A stretch of DNA of 64,000 nucleotides, from NCBI RefSeq assembly GCF_020616555.1, contig NZ_CP085173.1, positions 8,758,001 through 8,822,000 of the forward strand. Direction: 5' to 3'. The position numbers and the translations under genes are program-made. Source of the DNA: Streptomyces longhuiensis. GTDB lineage: Bacteria; Actinomycetota; Actinomycetes; Streptomycetales; Streptomycetaceae. Shown piece after piece: positions 50,616-59,973 of the stretch. Position 1 is the stretch's first letter; every line of letters starts with the position of its first letter. The notes under the pieces are model-generated. The model saw nothing but the letters and a program-made list of their open reading frames with translations, did no database searches and was not told where the DNA came from.

Positions 50616-50866
50616 CGTGGACTCCTTCCGGCGGGACCGCGGCACCACCCTCCCCGAGATCACGACGCCGACGCGGCACCATTCACAGCGTGCCCGTTCG
50701 GGACCTTTTATCCTGATTCTACGCTGGGCGTTCCGAGGCGCCCCCGGGCTTCATGGCCTCTCGCCCGGCGGCTTCCGGCCAGGTGCGTGTCGCCCCACTG
50801 GGCGATGGCCGCACGAGGCCGTTCTTGCTGCAATGGGCGCAGGCCGTGATTCAGGGATGGTGCACG

Positions 50867-51688
50867 ATGACCGACAGACTGGCCGCCGAGGCCGGTGACG
50901 AGGACGGCCCCCCGAGCGGCGCCGTGCTCGGGGCCCCTTGCTGGGTGAGCCTCGCGGCGCACGACCTGGCCGCCACCAGAGCGTTCTACGAGGCCGTGCT
51001 CGGCTGGGAATTCCGCCCGGGTCGCCTCGGCGACCGGTTCACCGTCGCGATGGCGGACGGCAGACCGGTGGCGGGCATCGGCGCGGTGGCGTCCGACCTC
51101 GGCGTGGCCACGGCCTGGCTGCCGTACTTCGGCGTCAGCGACCCGGACGACACCGCGAGCCGGGTGCGCGAACGTGGCGGCACCGTAGGCGTGGGCCCGA
51201 TCCCCTTCCCGCTGGGCCGCGTCGCACTGGCATCCGACAGTAGCGGCGCCGCCTTCGGGGTCTGGTCCGGGCACGTCGAACGGGACTGGAGCGGATGGCA
51301 CGAGGAGACGAAGGTCAGGCTCCGGCTCGTGACCAGGAACGCCTTCGACGCCGCCATCTTCTACGGCGAGGTCCTGGGCTGGACCCGGCCCGGTGGCTGC
51401 GACGTCCGCTACGAGAACGAAGAGGTCATCCTGGTCTGCGGCGGCCTGGCCATGGCGCGGATCACCTCCGGTGCCGTCGAGGCGGCGCCCGATCCCGACG
51501 TCCGGCCGCACTGGGAGGTCCAGTTCACCGTGGACGACGTCGCCGAGTGCACCCGCGCGGCGCTCAAGCAGGACGGCACCGTGGCGGGCGAGTGGGAGGA
51601 CGAGGCCGGACGCTGGGCCTCCGTGCGGGACGCCCAGGGTGCGCAGTTCACGGTGTTCGAACCCGGTGGGGGCGTCTTGGCGGGGTGA
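50867..51688 (+). CDS. Double VOC (glyoxalase/dioxygenase-fold) protein
   Basis: The 273-residue protein contains two VOC modules, about 22-130 (PCWVSLAAHDLAATRAFYEAVLGWEF) and 148-268 (LRLVTRNAFDAAIFYGEVLGWTRP), the arrangement of CFP-30B-like proteins. These may bind metals or hydrophobic ligands and are annotated as glyoxalase or bleomycin-resistance-like. Upstream codons in frame lack a ribosome binding site; ATG at 50867 follows AGGGATGG. Confidence 0.83.
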   Translation: MTDRLAAEAGDEDGPPSGAVLGAPCWVSLAAHDLAATRAFYEAVLGWEFRPGRLGDRFTVAMADGRPVAGIGAVASDLGVATAWLPYFGVSDPDDTASRVRERGGTVGVGPIPFPLGRVALASDSSGAAFGVWSGHVERDWSGWHEETKVRLRLVTRNAFDAAIFYGEVLGWTRPGGCDVRYENEEVILVCGGLAMARITSGAVEAAPDPDVRPHWEVQFTVDDVAECTRAALKQDGTVAGEWEDEAGRWASVRDAQGAQFTVFEPGGGVLAG

Positions 51689-51697
51689 GCGATTCGG

Positions 51698-52465
51698 TCA
51701 CCGGACCACCAGCTGGACGACGGCGAACGTTCCCACGGTCACGACCAGGGCGCGCAGGACCCCGGGGCTGAGGCGCCGGCCTGCCTTCGCGCCGAGCTGA
51801 CCACCCACTGCGGAACCGGCCGCGATGAGCAGTACGGCCGTCCAGTCGAAGTCGGCGACGAAGAGGAAGAAGAGAGCGGCGACGGCGTTGACGAGGGCGA
51901 CCAGGACGTTCTTGACGGCGTTCAGGCGTTGCAGCGGCTCGTCCAGAAGCATGCCCATCAGCGCTACGTAGAGGATTCCCTGCGCGGCGGAGAAGTAGCC
52001 GCCGTAGACGCTGGCGAGCGTGAGGGAGGTGAACAGGAGCGGTCCCGCGTCGCCGCGCGGGCGGACGCCGGACCCCGCGCGCCGTCGCCGTACCCGGCCG
52101 CTGATCAGCGGCCGGCACGCGACCAGGACGACGGCGAGGCCGACGAGGACCGGCACGATCGTCTCGAACGCCGCCGCCGGAAGGGTGAGCAGAAGCGTGG
52201 CGCCCGCGAACCCGCCGAGCACGGCACCGGCGTCCAGTTTCAGGATGCGCCGCCGCTGCCCGCCGAGTTCGGCGCGGTAGCCGATGGCGCCGCTGATGGA
52301 GCCCGGGATCAGACCGAGCGCGTTCGACACCGTGGCGGTGACGGGCGGCAGACCGGTCGCGAGCAGCACGGGAAACGTGATCAGCGTCCCGGAGCCCACG
52401 GCGGTGTTGATGGCCCCGGCGCCCACCCCGGCGGCACACACGGCGACCATCTCCCACACCGTCAC
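51698..52465 (-). CDS. TauE/SafE-family membrane exporter
   Basis: The 255-residue protein has seven to eight membrane spans and the TauE N-terminal motif GAGAINTAVGSGTLITFPVLLATGLPPVTATVSNALGL. Family members export sulfite, sulfoacetate or other organic anions. GGGGAG lies before the GTG at 52465. It is convergent with the VOC gene and is not adjacent to the sulfur island at 2-13 kb, so a link is speculative. Confidence 0.9.
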   Translation of the reverse strand: MTVWEMVAVCAAGVGAGAINTAVGSGTLITFPVLLATGLPPVTATVSNALGLIPGSISGAIGYRAELGGQRRRILKLDAGAVLGGFAGATLLLTLPAAAFETIVPVLVGLAVVLVACRPLISGRVRRRRAGSGVRPRGDAGPLLFTSLTLASVYGGYFSAAQGILYVALMGMLLDEPLQRLNAVKNVLVALVNAVAALFFLFVADFDWTAVLLIAAGSAVGGQLGAKAGRRLSPGVLRALVVTVGTFAVVQLVVR

Positions 52466-52625
52466 CGCGCCTCGCTCCCCACTGATTCGTCTCGCATGCC
52501 GCAGACGCTAGGCCGCGGACAGTTCGGTGTGGGTCGAAGTGTCCGCAACGGCCGAAGCCGGGGGAGCCGAACCATCCCCGAAGGCGTCGCGAAACTAGGA
52601 TCGCCGGACAGGAAAGGGGAGCCGG

Positions 52626-53357
52626 ATGGACCGGAACATACGCAGTGTCGATGACGTACTCGCGCTCCTGGACGGGCTGTTCGCGCCGGAGGCCGACCGC
52701 TGGACCGGCGGCGCGGCCACCTGGTGGGACGGCTTCTACGCGGACCGCACCAGGTCCGTGCCGTTCTTCGCGGACAAGCCCGACGAGAACCTCGTGTCCT
52801 ACCTCCGGCGCGGGCTGGTCGCCCCGGGCCGCGCACTCGACCTCGGCTGCGGTCCGGGGCGCAACGCTGTCCACCTCGCGTCGCAGGGTTTCGAGGTGGA
52901 CGCGGTCGACCTGTCACCGGAGGCCATCGCCTGGGCCGAGGAACGGGCGGCGGAAGCGGGCGCCTCCGTCAGCTTCCACTGCGGCGACGCCTTCGCCCTG
53001 GCCGACGCCGAACTCGGCGGCCCGTACGACCTGATCTACGACTCCGGCTGCTTCCACCATCTGCCGCCGCACCGCCGGATCAGCTACCTCGACCTCATCG
53101 AGCGGACCCTCGCCCCCGGTGGCCACCTCGCCCTCACCTGCTTCGCGTCCGGCGCGATGGGCTCGGAGGTGGCCGACGCCGACCTGTACCGCGGGTCCGG
53201 CCTGCACGGCGGACTCGCGTACACGCCCGATTCGCTGCGTTGGATCTTCTCCGACCTGACCGAGGTCGAACAGCGCCGCATGCGCGACGAGGCGCCGGAA
53301 TCGCGGAGCTTCGGCGAACCCTTCCTCTGGACGGCCCTGTTCCGGCAGAACCCCTGA
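52626..53357 (+). CDS. Class I SAM-dependent methyltransferase
   Basis: The 243-residue protein has the SAM-binding motif ALDLGCGPGRNAVHLASQGFEVDAVDLSPEAI, then LIYDSGCFHHLPPHRR and LAPGGHLALTCFA. It resembles the thiopurine or tellurite methyltransferase type. GGGGAG precedes the ATG. Single gene; substrate unknown. Confidence 0.88.
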   Translation: MDRNIRSVDDVLALLDGLFAPEADRWTGGAATWWDGFYADRTRSVPFFADKPDENLVSYLRRGLVAPGRALDLGCGPGRNAVHLASQGFEVDAVDLSPEAIAWAEERAAEAGASVSFHCGDAFALADAELGGPYDLIYDSGCFHHLPPHRRISYLDLIERTLAPGGHLALTCFASGAMGSEVADADLYRGSGLHGGLAYTPDSLRWIFSDLTEVEQRRMRDEAPESRSFGEPFLWTALFRQNP

Positions 53358-53369
53358 TCCGCCAGGAAG

Positions 53370-54176
53370 TCAAAGGGGCAGGGAGCCGAGGAAGCGGACC
53401 AGCGTGGTGTTGAAGGCCTCCGGCTGTTCCATGTTCGGCAGGTGTCCCGCGTCGTCGACGACCGTGAGGGTCGCGTGCGGGACCAGGCGCTGGATGCCCT
53501 GGGCGTCCTCGGGCGGGGTGTACACGTCGTCCGCGCCCACCACGACGAGGGTGGGAACGGTCGTGGCCGCCAACGTCGCACGGTAATCGGCGCGTTCGGC
53601 ACGCCCGCGCAGCGCCGCCGCGGCCCCCGCCGGGTCGGTGGTCCGCATCATCTCCGTGACGTGCGCGGCGACTTGGGGCATCGCGGTGACGTTGTAGGGG
53701 GCCAGCATCTTGTCGATGACCTCGCCCGCGTAACCGTCCATGCCCTCCGCGAGGAGCCGGTCGGCGAGACGGTTGCGGAAGGCCTTGCCCTCGTCGGTCT
53801 CGGCCACCGGTGAGGTGTCGGCGAGCACCAGGGCGCGCACGCGCCGCGGGTGGCTGCGCTGGAACTCCATGGTGATCTGGCCGCCCATGGACACACCCCC
53901 GACAACCACGCGGTCGAGCTCCAGGTGGTCGAGGAGGGCGGCGATGTCGTCCGCGAAGGCAGGGAACGAGGTGGCACCCGCGACCGTGTCGCTGTCTCCG
54001 TAACCGCGCAGGTCAGGAGCGATGAGACGGTATCCGGCGGCGCTGAGCGCGGCGCTCTGGGGGCGCCACATGCTGCGGTTGAAGGGGTGGCCGTGGATCA
54101 GGACGACGGGCGTGCCGTCCGCCGGGCCCAGGTCGTCGAAGTGGATCGTGGCACCGTGTGAAGTGATGCGGCTCAT
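53370..54176 (-). CDS. Alpha/beta-fold hydrolase
   Basis: The 268-residue enzyme has LIHGHPFNRSMW (oxyanion), nucleophile Ser in VVGGVSMGGQITMEF, acid in VVGADDVYTPP and His in VVDDAGHLPNMEQP. It resembles 3-oxoadipate enol-lactonase-type enzymes; there are no aromatic-pathway genes around to support that reaction. It is convergent with the methyltransferase gene, 12 bases apart. Confidence 0.9.
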   Translation of the reverse strand: MSRITSHGATIHFDDLGPADGTPVVLIHGHPFNRSMWRPQSAALSAAGYRLIAPDLRGYGDSDTVAGATSFPAFADDIAALLDHLELDRVVVGGVSMGGQITMEFQRSHPRRVRALVLADTSPVAETDEGKAFRNRLADRLLAEGMDGYAGEVIDKMLAPYNVTAMPQVAAHVTEMMRTTDPAGAAAALRGRAERADYRATLAATTVPTLVVVGADDVYTPPEDAQGIQRLVPHATLTVVDDAGHLPNMEQPEAFNTTLVRFLGSLPL

Positions 54177-54290
54177 GCGGGCACTCTAGGGCCGCGATCA
54201 TGACCGGCCGGCGGCGGGCGGACATCACTCACCGGCGCGGGGCCGTGACCCCGCGTCGCAGCGTGTGACGGTGTGGGCAGCCGGCCGGCG

Positions 54291-54482
54291 TCAGTTGTGG
54301 CCGAACTTCCGCGGCTGCTTGTGCGAGTGGTGTTCCGAGATCCGGCGTGCGGGCTCCTCGGACGGGTCGGTCGCCTTCGTCATCGGCTCCGGCGTCGCCC
54401 GCTTCTCGGCGGTGGAGCTGTGGTCATGGCCGTGGCCGCCCGATCGGGCGCCGCGGTTCTGGCGGCTCTGTTTCTTGCTCAT
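54291..54482 (-). CDS. Small hydrophilic protein, 63 residues
   Basis: The protein starts MSKKQSRQNRGARSGGHGHDHSS and is rich in Arg, Lys, Ser and His without hydrophobic stretches, so it is likely disordered. AGGAGGAACGATC before the ATG is an excellent ribosome binding site, the main evidence that it is real. The family is not recognised. Confidence 0.65.
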   Translation of the reverse strand: MSKKQSRQNRGARSGGHGHDHSSTAEKRATPEPMTKATDPSEEPARRISEHHSHKQPRKFGHN

Positions 54483-54919
54483 GATCGTTCCTCCTGGCCG
54501 GAATGCGCCGGAGTGCCCGACGACAGGCCGGTCACTCCCAGACTTGCACGCTGCCGCAGAGGGTGCATGTCGGGCGGGATCGGGCTCGTGACCTGGGACT
54601 CTTGCCTTCCGATCATCCGGTCGTTAAGGTTTTGGGCGTCTCTGTTGTCTCCGATCGAGGTGGACGTTGCGCATCTGAGGATCGCGATCACCGCGCCGTA
54701 CGGCCTTCGCCGCCGTACGCCCGTCACGCCGTAGCGGCCGTTCCGTGCCGCCCGTGACCCCGCGTGGATGCGACCTCGGTGCATGAGCCGTCCCCGATGA
54801 TCTCTCGGACAGCCGCACCCCCTTCCAGGTTCTCGGATCTCCGCGTTCCCGGTTCGGTCGTCGCGTGGTGCTCGCATACGTAGCCCTTTCCCACCGCGCC
54901 TGCGAATGCGAGACACACC
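54483..54919. promoter_or_regulatory. Divergent intergenic region with hairpin at the ABC-F start
   Basis: These 437 bases hold no convincing gene. CTCGCAT (54871-54877) and ATGCGAG (54906-54912) form a 7-bp stem that ends seven bases before the ABC-F start codon and would occlude its initiation region. No clear ribosome binding site precedes that ATG. The structure resembles translational control of ABC-F resistance genes, but no short leader peptide with its own stop was found. Confidence 0.4.
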
Positions 54920-56581
54920 ATGGCGACACCCACCGCGCCCAGCGCCTCCCTGACCTGCTCCGCCCTCTCGTTCCAGTGGCAGGACGGCACCCCCGTCATC
55001 GACGGGCTCTCCCTCGCCATCGGCCGGGGCCGCACCGGACTCGTCGGCACGAACGGCACCGGCAAATCCACCTTGTTGCGCCTGCTCGCCGGTCAACTCA
55101 CCCCCTCCCGGGGGTCGGTGACCGTCGGCGGCAACCTCGCCTACCTTCCGCAGAACATCACGCTCGACACCGCGCTGCGCGTCGACCAAGCCCTCGGCAT
55201 CGCCGAGCGGCGCGCCGCGCTGCGCGCCATCGAGAACGGCGACGTGAGCGAGGAGCACTTCGACACGGTCGGCGACGACTGGGACGTCGAGGAGCGGGCC
55301 CTCGCGACACTGGGCTCACTCGGCCTCGCGGACGTCGAACTCGACCGCACCGTAGGTCAGTTGTCCGGTGGCGAGACCATCCTCCTGCGCCTGGCCGCCC
55401 TGCTCCTGGAGCGCCCCGACGTCCTCCTGCTGGACGAGCCGACCAACAACCTGGACGTCTTCGCGCGCCGCAGGCTCTACGAGGCGGTCGACTCCTGGCG
55501 CTCCGGCGTCCTCGTCGTGGTCAGCCACGACCGTGAACTCCTCGAGCGGGTCGACCGTATCGCCGAACTGCGCTCCGGCTCCGTGAGCTGGTACGGCGGC
55601 GGCTGGTCCGCGTACGAGGAGGCGCTCGCCACCCAGCAGGAGGCGGCCGGGCGGATGCTGCGGGCCGCCGAGGCCGACGTGCGCCGGCAGAAACGCGAAC
55701 TGGAGGAGACCCAGATCAAGGTGGCCCGCCGCGCCCGGCACAGCAAGAAGATGGACGCCCAGCGCAAGGCCCCGAGAATCGTCGCGGGGGAGAAGAAGAG
55801 GTCCGCGCAGGAGTCCGGCGACAAACTGCGCGGGCTGCACGAGGACCGGCTCAGCGACGCGCACGAGCGGCGTGAGGAGGCCGCGGAGGCGATCCGCAAC
55901 GACGCCGAGATCCGCGTGAGCCTGCCCCACACCGCCGTACCCACGGGCCGTACCGTCCTGAGCATCGACGAACTGAGCCTCCCGCACGGCAAGTTGCGCG
56001 ACGGCAGCCTCCACATCCACGGCCCCGAACGCATCGCGCTGGTCGGCCGCAACGGAGCCGGAAAGACCACGCTCCTGCGCACCCTCACCGGTGAGCTCGA
56101 ACCGCTCTCCGGCCAGGCGAAGACGTTCGTACCGCTACGGTTCCTGCCGCAGCGCCTCGACGTGCTGGACGAGGAGCTGAGCGTCGCGGCGAACGTGGCC
56201 CGCATGGCCCCGGGCGTCACCGACAACCACGTCCGCTCCCAGCTCGCGCGGTTCCTGTTCAAGGGCGCCCGCGCGGAACAGCCGGCCGGCACCCTCTCCG
56301 GCGGCGAACGCTTCCGCGCGGCACTCGCGGCGACGATGCTCGCCGCACCGGCCCCGCAGCTCCTGATGCTCGACGAGCCGACCAACAGTCTGGACATGGC
56401 CAGCGTGCGGCAGTTGACGAGCGCACTGGAGTCGTACGAGGGCGCCCTCCTGATCGCCAGCCACGACCTGCCCTTCCTCGAGTCGATCGGCATCACCCGC
56501 TGGCTGCTGCTCGGCGAGGACCTTCAGGAGACGACCGCGGAGGAGGTGCGCGACCTGCTGGAGGCGCCCGAGGCCGGGTGA
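54920..56581 (+). CDS. ABC-F-family ATP-binding protein
   Basis: The 553-residue protein has two ATPase modules and no membrane segment. Walker A sequences are GTNGTGKST and GRNGAGKTT, signatures LSGGETILL and LSGGERFRA, and Walker B ends DEPTNNLD and DEPTNSLD. A charged linker of about 80 residues between the modules (RQKRELEETQIKVARRARHSKKMDAQRKAPR) is the tip that reaches the ribosomal exit-site region in ABC-F proteins. It may protect ribosomes against an antibiotic or act in translation. The drug cannot be told from sequence. Confidence 0.92.
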   Translation: MATPTAPSASLTCSALSFQWQDGTPVIDGLSLAIGRGRTGLVGTNGTGKSTLLRLLAGQLTPSRGSVTVGGNLAYLPQNITLDTALRVDQALGIAERRAALRAIENGDVSEEHFDTVGDDWDVEERALATLGSLGLADVELDRTVGQLSGGETILLRLAALLLERPDVLLLDEPTNNLDVFARRRLYEAVDSWRSGVLVVVSHDRELLERVDRIAELRSGSVSWYGGGWSAYEEALATQQEAAGRMLRAAEADVRRQKRELEETQIKVARRARHSKKMDAQRKAPRIVAGEKKRSAQESGDKLRGLHEDRLSDAHERREEAAEAIRNDAEIRVSLPHTAVPTGRTVLSIDELSLPHGKLRDGSLHIHGPERIALVGRNGAGKTTLLRTLTGELEPLSGQAKTFVPLRFLPQRLDVLDEELSVAANVARMAPGVTDNHVRSQLARFLFKGARAEQPAGTLSGGERFRAALAATMLAAPAPQLLMLDEPTNSLDMASVRQLTSALESYEGALLIASHDLPFLESIGITRWLLLGEDLQETTAEEVRDLLEAPEAG

Positions 56582-56659
56582 AACGAGGAGCGTGGTCGGG
56601 GCGGTCCCAGGATCGTTGATCGATTGGCGGGGCCGCAAGGCCAGGCTTAACGTCGGTGT

Positions 56660-56679
56660 AGTGAACGAGAGCGTTCACT
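56660..56679. promoter_or_regulatory. TetR-type operator upstream of MFS pump
   Basis: AGTGAACG (56660-56667) and CGTTCACT (56672-56679) are perfect 8-bp arms around four bases. GTGAAC (56661-56666) and TACTGA (56684-56689) are 17 bases apart and may be the promoter, so a repressor would cover the -35 box. No regulator gene is adjacent. Confidence 0.7.
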
Positions 56680-56704
56680 GCGGTACTGAGGTGCACACCT
56701 TCCC

Positions 56705-58342
56705 ATGTCGGGTCTTCAGTCGACACCCTCGAAGCCTGCCGAAGCCCCGGAGCGGGGCCACGGCAGGGGGATCGCACTACTCGTCATCTGTTCGTGCCAG
56801 CTGATGGTGGTCCTCGACATCACCATCGTGAACATCGCTCTCCCGCACATCCAGACCGCGCTCGGTTTCTCGACCGAGAACCTGTCCTGGGTGATCAACG
56901 CCTACACGCTGACCTTCGGCGGTCTGCTGCTGCTCGGCGGGCGTCTCGGTGACATCCTCGGCCGGCGCCGCGTCTTCATGGCCGGCGTCCTGATCTTCGT
57001 GCTCGCGTCCTTCCTCGGCGGCCTCTCGCAGGAGTCGTGGCAACTGCTCGCCGCTCGCTCGCTGCAGGGCGTCGGCGGCGCCATCGCGTCCCCCACCGCC
57101 CTCGCACTGATCACGACGACCTTCCGCGAAGGGCCCGAGCGGAACCGGGCGTTCGGCGTGTTCGCGGCCGTCTCCGCGGGCGGCAGCGCGATCGGCCTGA
57201 TCGCGGGCGGCGTGCTCGTCGAGTGGCTCGACTGGCGCTGGGTCCTCTTCGTGAACGTGCCCATCGGCATCCTGATCGCGCTCGCCATCCCTCGCTTCAT
57301 CAGGGAGTCGGAACGCCACCCGGGCCACTTCGACGTCCTCGGCGCGCTCACCTCGACCGTCGGCATGGTGCTGCTCGTCTACGGCTTCATCCGTGCCTCG
57401 AAGGACGGCTGGAGCGACAGCCTGACCCTTGGCGCGTTCGGCGCCGCCGTCGTCCTCCTCACCGCGTTCGTCGCCATCGAGAGCCGGTCGAAACAGCCCG
57501 TCATCCCGCTGTGGATGTTCCGCGACCGCAACCGCGCGGGCGTCTACGGGATGATGCTGTGCCTGGCCGCGGCGATGTTCGGCATGTTCTTCTTCCTGAC
57601 CCTGTTCGTGCAGAACATTCTGGGCTTCAGCCCGCTGCGGGCCGGCCTCGCCTTCCTGCCGGTCAGCGCGATCATCGCGGTGGCCGCGGGCTTCGCCTCA
57701 CAGTTCCTGCCCAAGTGGGGGCCCAAGCCCTTCATGGTGGTGGGCGCGGTCCTGGCTGCCCTGGGCCTCGGCTGGCTGACCATGACCGACGTCAACAGCA
57801 CGTACGTGGGCGGCATCCTGGGCCCCACGCTGGTGTTCGGCTGCGGGATGGGCCTGCAGTTCGTGTCGCTGACGCTCATGGCGCTCTCCGGTGTGGCGCC
57901 GAAGGACTCGGGAGCGGCGTCCGGCGTGCTCAACGCACACCAGCAGGTCGGCGGCTCGCTCGGCCTGTCCATCCTGGTCACGGTCTTCGGTACGGCCAGC
58001 CGCAACGAGGCCGAGGTCCAGGTGCCGAAATTCCTGTCGCAGGCGACCCCGGCCCAGCAGTTCCAGTTCCGCACGACCGGGCAACTCCCGCCTCCCTGGG
58101 GCGACCAGGTGCTCGCGTCGGGCATCTCCAGTGCCTTCGTCGTGGCCGCCGTCTTCGCCGTCGTCGCGGCGTTGATCGCCCTCGTGGTCATCCAGGTCCG
58201 CGCCTCCGACCTGGAACGCCTCCAGGGCGGCAGCATGCCGCTCGTACCCGCCGAGGAGAGCGCGACCGCCGCGGGCGGTGCGGCTTCCAGCGCCTCGGCG
58301 CCGAACCCCGTCAGACGTGACGGTCCACCCGCGCACGGCTGA
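56705..58342 (+). CDS. DHA2-type MFS drug efflux transporter (14 spans)
   Basis: The 545-residue protein has 14 predicted membrane segments. Motif C-like and family blocks include QLMVVLDITIVNIALPHIQTALGFS, LGGRLGDILGRRRVFMAG and RSLQGVGGAIASPTALALITTTF. It exports hydrophobic or cationic compounds with proton exchange, like EmrB and QacA. No ribosome binding site is seen before the ATG. The operator at 56660 implies drug-inducible control by a TetR protein encoded elsewhere. Confidence 0.92.
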   Translation: MSGLQSTPSKPAEAPERGHGRGIALLVICSCQLMVVLDITIVNIALPHIQTALGFSTENLSWVINAYTLTFGGLLLLGGRLGDILGRRRVFMAGVLIFVLASFLGGLSQESWQLLAARSLQGVGGAIASPTALALITTTFREGPERNRAFGVFAAVSAGGSAIGLIAGGVLVEWLDWRWVLFVNVPIGILIALAIPRFIRESERHPGHFDVLGALTSTVGMVLLVYGFIRASKDGWSDSLTLGAFGAAVVLLTAFVAIESRSKQPVIPLWMFRDRNRAGVYGMMLCLAAAMFGMFFFLTLFVQNILGFSPLRAGLAFLPVSAIIAVAAGFASQFLPKWGPKPFMVVGAVLAALGLGWLTMTDVNSTYVGGILGPTLVFGCGMGLQFVSLTLMALSGVAPKDSGAASGVLNAHQQVGGSLGLSILVTVFGTASRNEAEVQVPKFLSQATPAQQFQFRTTGQLPPPWGDQVLASGISSAFVVAAVFAVVAALIALVVIQVRASDLERLQGGSMPLVPAEESATAAGGAASSASAPNPVRRDGPPAHG

Positions 58343-58345
58343 GCC

Positions 58346-59830
58346 CTACGCGGTACGCGGCGGGAGCCCGAGGCCGGACGGGTCCAGGAACCGGATCTGC
58401 CCGGCCGTGCCAAGTCCCTCCGGGGTACCCGGGAAGAGCCAGAGTCCGCCCTTGCCGCGCAGATGGCCGGGGGCGGTCGCCACCACGTCGGAGCGGCCGT
58501 CACCGTTGACGTCGAGCAGCGGGAACGTGGCGGAGAACCCGTCACCGCCCGACGGGTCGTGCTTGCCGGGCACACCGGGGGTGTCGAGGTCGAAGGCGGT
58601 GGCGTTCGCGCCGGTCGGGGGACCGTCGGGGCTGCCCGGCAGCAGCGTGAAGCGGCCGTTTCCCTGGTCCTCTCCCGGCGTGTCCACGAGCAGATCCGGA
58701 TGCCCGTCACCGTTCACATCGCCGGTGCCGGCGCCCCTTCCGAAACCGTCCTTGCCCTGCGAGTCGCCGGGAACACCGGGTGTCTCCTGATCGAAGACGG
58801 CGTTGGGCCGCCCGCCTCCCACACCCGACTTGGACCCGTACGCCACGGTGAGCCGCCCCGAGGCGGGGCCCTCCGCGACACCCACCTCGCGGTAGCCGGG
58901 CGCGAGAATGTCCTCGATCCCGTCGCCGTCGACGTCACCGCTGCGCGGCACCATGACTCCGTCGTAGGTGTCGTTGCCGAGGTTCCCGGGCGGCCGGGTC
59001 GGAGTCAGTCCGCGGGGGCCGCCCCGGAAGTACGTCACGTACGGGCCGTTGTCCGTCGGCGGATCCGCATCCTCCTCGCCCGGGCTGGGGTCGGTGAACA
59101 TGACATCGCCGTAGCCGTCGCCGTCGAAGTCCCCGCTGATCGCCTGGCTCGGGCTCGCCGTGTTCTCGAGTTCGGCGGTGCGGGCGGGCGCGCCGTCCTT
59201 GCCGAAGGGGCCGTAGGCCACCAGGCCCGGCCGGCGCGGCAGTTCGGTGTCGTTCCCGTTGGGGTGGTGCCCCGCGTAGACCAGATCGACGGCCCCGTCG
59301 CCGTCGACATCGGTGGCCGCGCTCGCCATGACGAGACCGGAGGTCTTGACGGGGACCGGGTCGCCGAGGCCTTTCTTGCCGCCGGGCAGGATCACGGCAG
59401 TGCCGGGGGCGTCCCGGCGCGCGGGATCCTTGGCGAGGTGGTCGGTCTGCGTCGCCACCAGGTCCGTGTAGCCGTCACCGTTGAGGTCGGCGCGGAGCAG
59501 CGGACCGTAGAAGAAGTCGCGGTAGGTCCTGCGACGCCCGGGGTCCAGGCCCTTCGCTGAGCCGGGCAGGACCAGCAGGTGATAGCCGGTCGGCTGGCTG
59601 AACTTGTTCCGCGTGGTCATGGACGTCACGAAGTCGTCGTAGCCGTCCCGGTCGAAGTCCCCGAGCCCGCGCTCGCCCGCACCCCGGCCCGTGGGCACCC
59701 TCGGAGCGGGGTCTGCGGTGCGGTCCTCGCGGGCATCGCCCTCGGAGCAGCCCGCGAGCAGCGTCACCGCGCATCCGCAGGCGATCAGCGCCTGAGACAG
59801 CCGACGGCGTTTACGGGGCACATGGGACAA
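58346..59830 (-). CDS. FG-GAP/VCBS-repeat lipoprotein
   Basis: The 494-residue protein has a signal peptide ending in lipobox LLAGC, then about seven calcium-binding DxDxDG-type FG-GAP repeats (FDRDGYDDF, LNGDGYTDL, VDGDGAVDL, FDGDGYGDV, VDGDGIEDI, VNGDGHPDL, VNGDGRSDV), which form an integrin-like beta-propeller. It should be an extracellular calcium-stabilised surface protein of unknown role. The start is TTG at 59830 with AGGAGG at good spacing; GTG at 59821 is the alternative. Confidence 0.9.
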   Translation of the reverse strand: MSHVPRKRRRLSQALIACGCAVTLLAGCSEGDAREDRTADPAPRVPTGRGAGERGLGDFDRDGYDDFVTSMTTRNKFSQPTGYHLLVLPGSAKGLDPGRRRTYRDFFYGPLLRADLNGDGYTDLVATQTDHLAKDPARRDAPGTAVILPGGKKGLGDPVPVKTSGLVMASAATDVDGDGAVDLVYAGHHPNGNDTELPRRPGLVAYGPFGKDGAPARTAELENTASPSQAISGDFDGDGYGDVMFTDPSPGEEDADPPTDNGPYVTYFRGGPRGLTPTRPPGNLGNDTYDGVMVPRSGDVDGDGIEDILAPGYREVGVAEGPASGRLTVAYGSKSGVGGGRPNAVFDQETPGVPGDSQGKDGFGRGAGTGDVNGDGHPDLLVDTPGEDQGNGRFTLLPGSPDGPPTGANATAFDLDTPGVPGKHDPSGGDGFSATFPLLDVNGDGRSDVVATAPGHLRGKGGLWLFPGTPEGLGTAGQIRFLDPSGLGLPPRTA

Positions 59831-59973
59831 GGCGTTCCTCCTGGGTCTCCTGCAGAGCTACGGATAGGACCGCTCGGGGACGGTCATGGTTGCGGTCCGG
59901 AAGATCGCGGTTCCGCAACGTCGCACCGGGGCCGCCGCGGTGCCATGCTGGGAACGAGACGTGGAGGGCCGTC

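Noticed and set aside
51698..52465. TauE/SafE exporter considered as part of the sulfur island
   Set aside because: It lies about 39 kb from the island with unrelated neighbours, and the family also transports non-sulfur anions.
54865..55536. Out-of-frame reading frame starting just before the ABC-F gene, considered as a regulatory leader peptide
   Set aside because: It does not stop near the ABC-F start but runs more than 600 bases through the gene as a shadow frame, so it is not a short leader.
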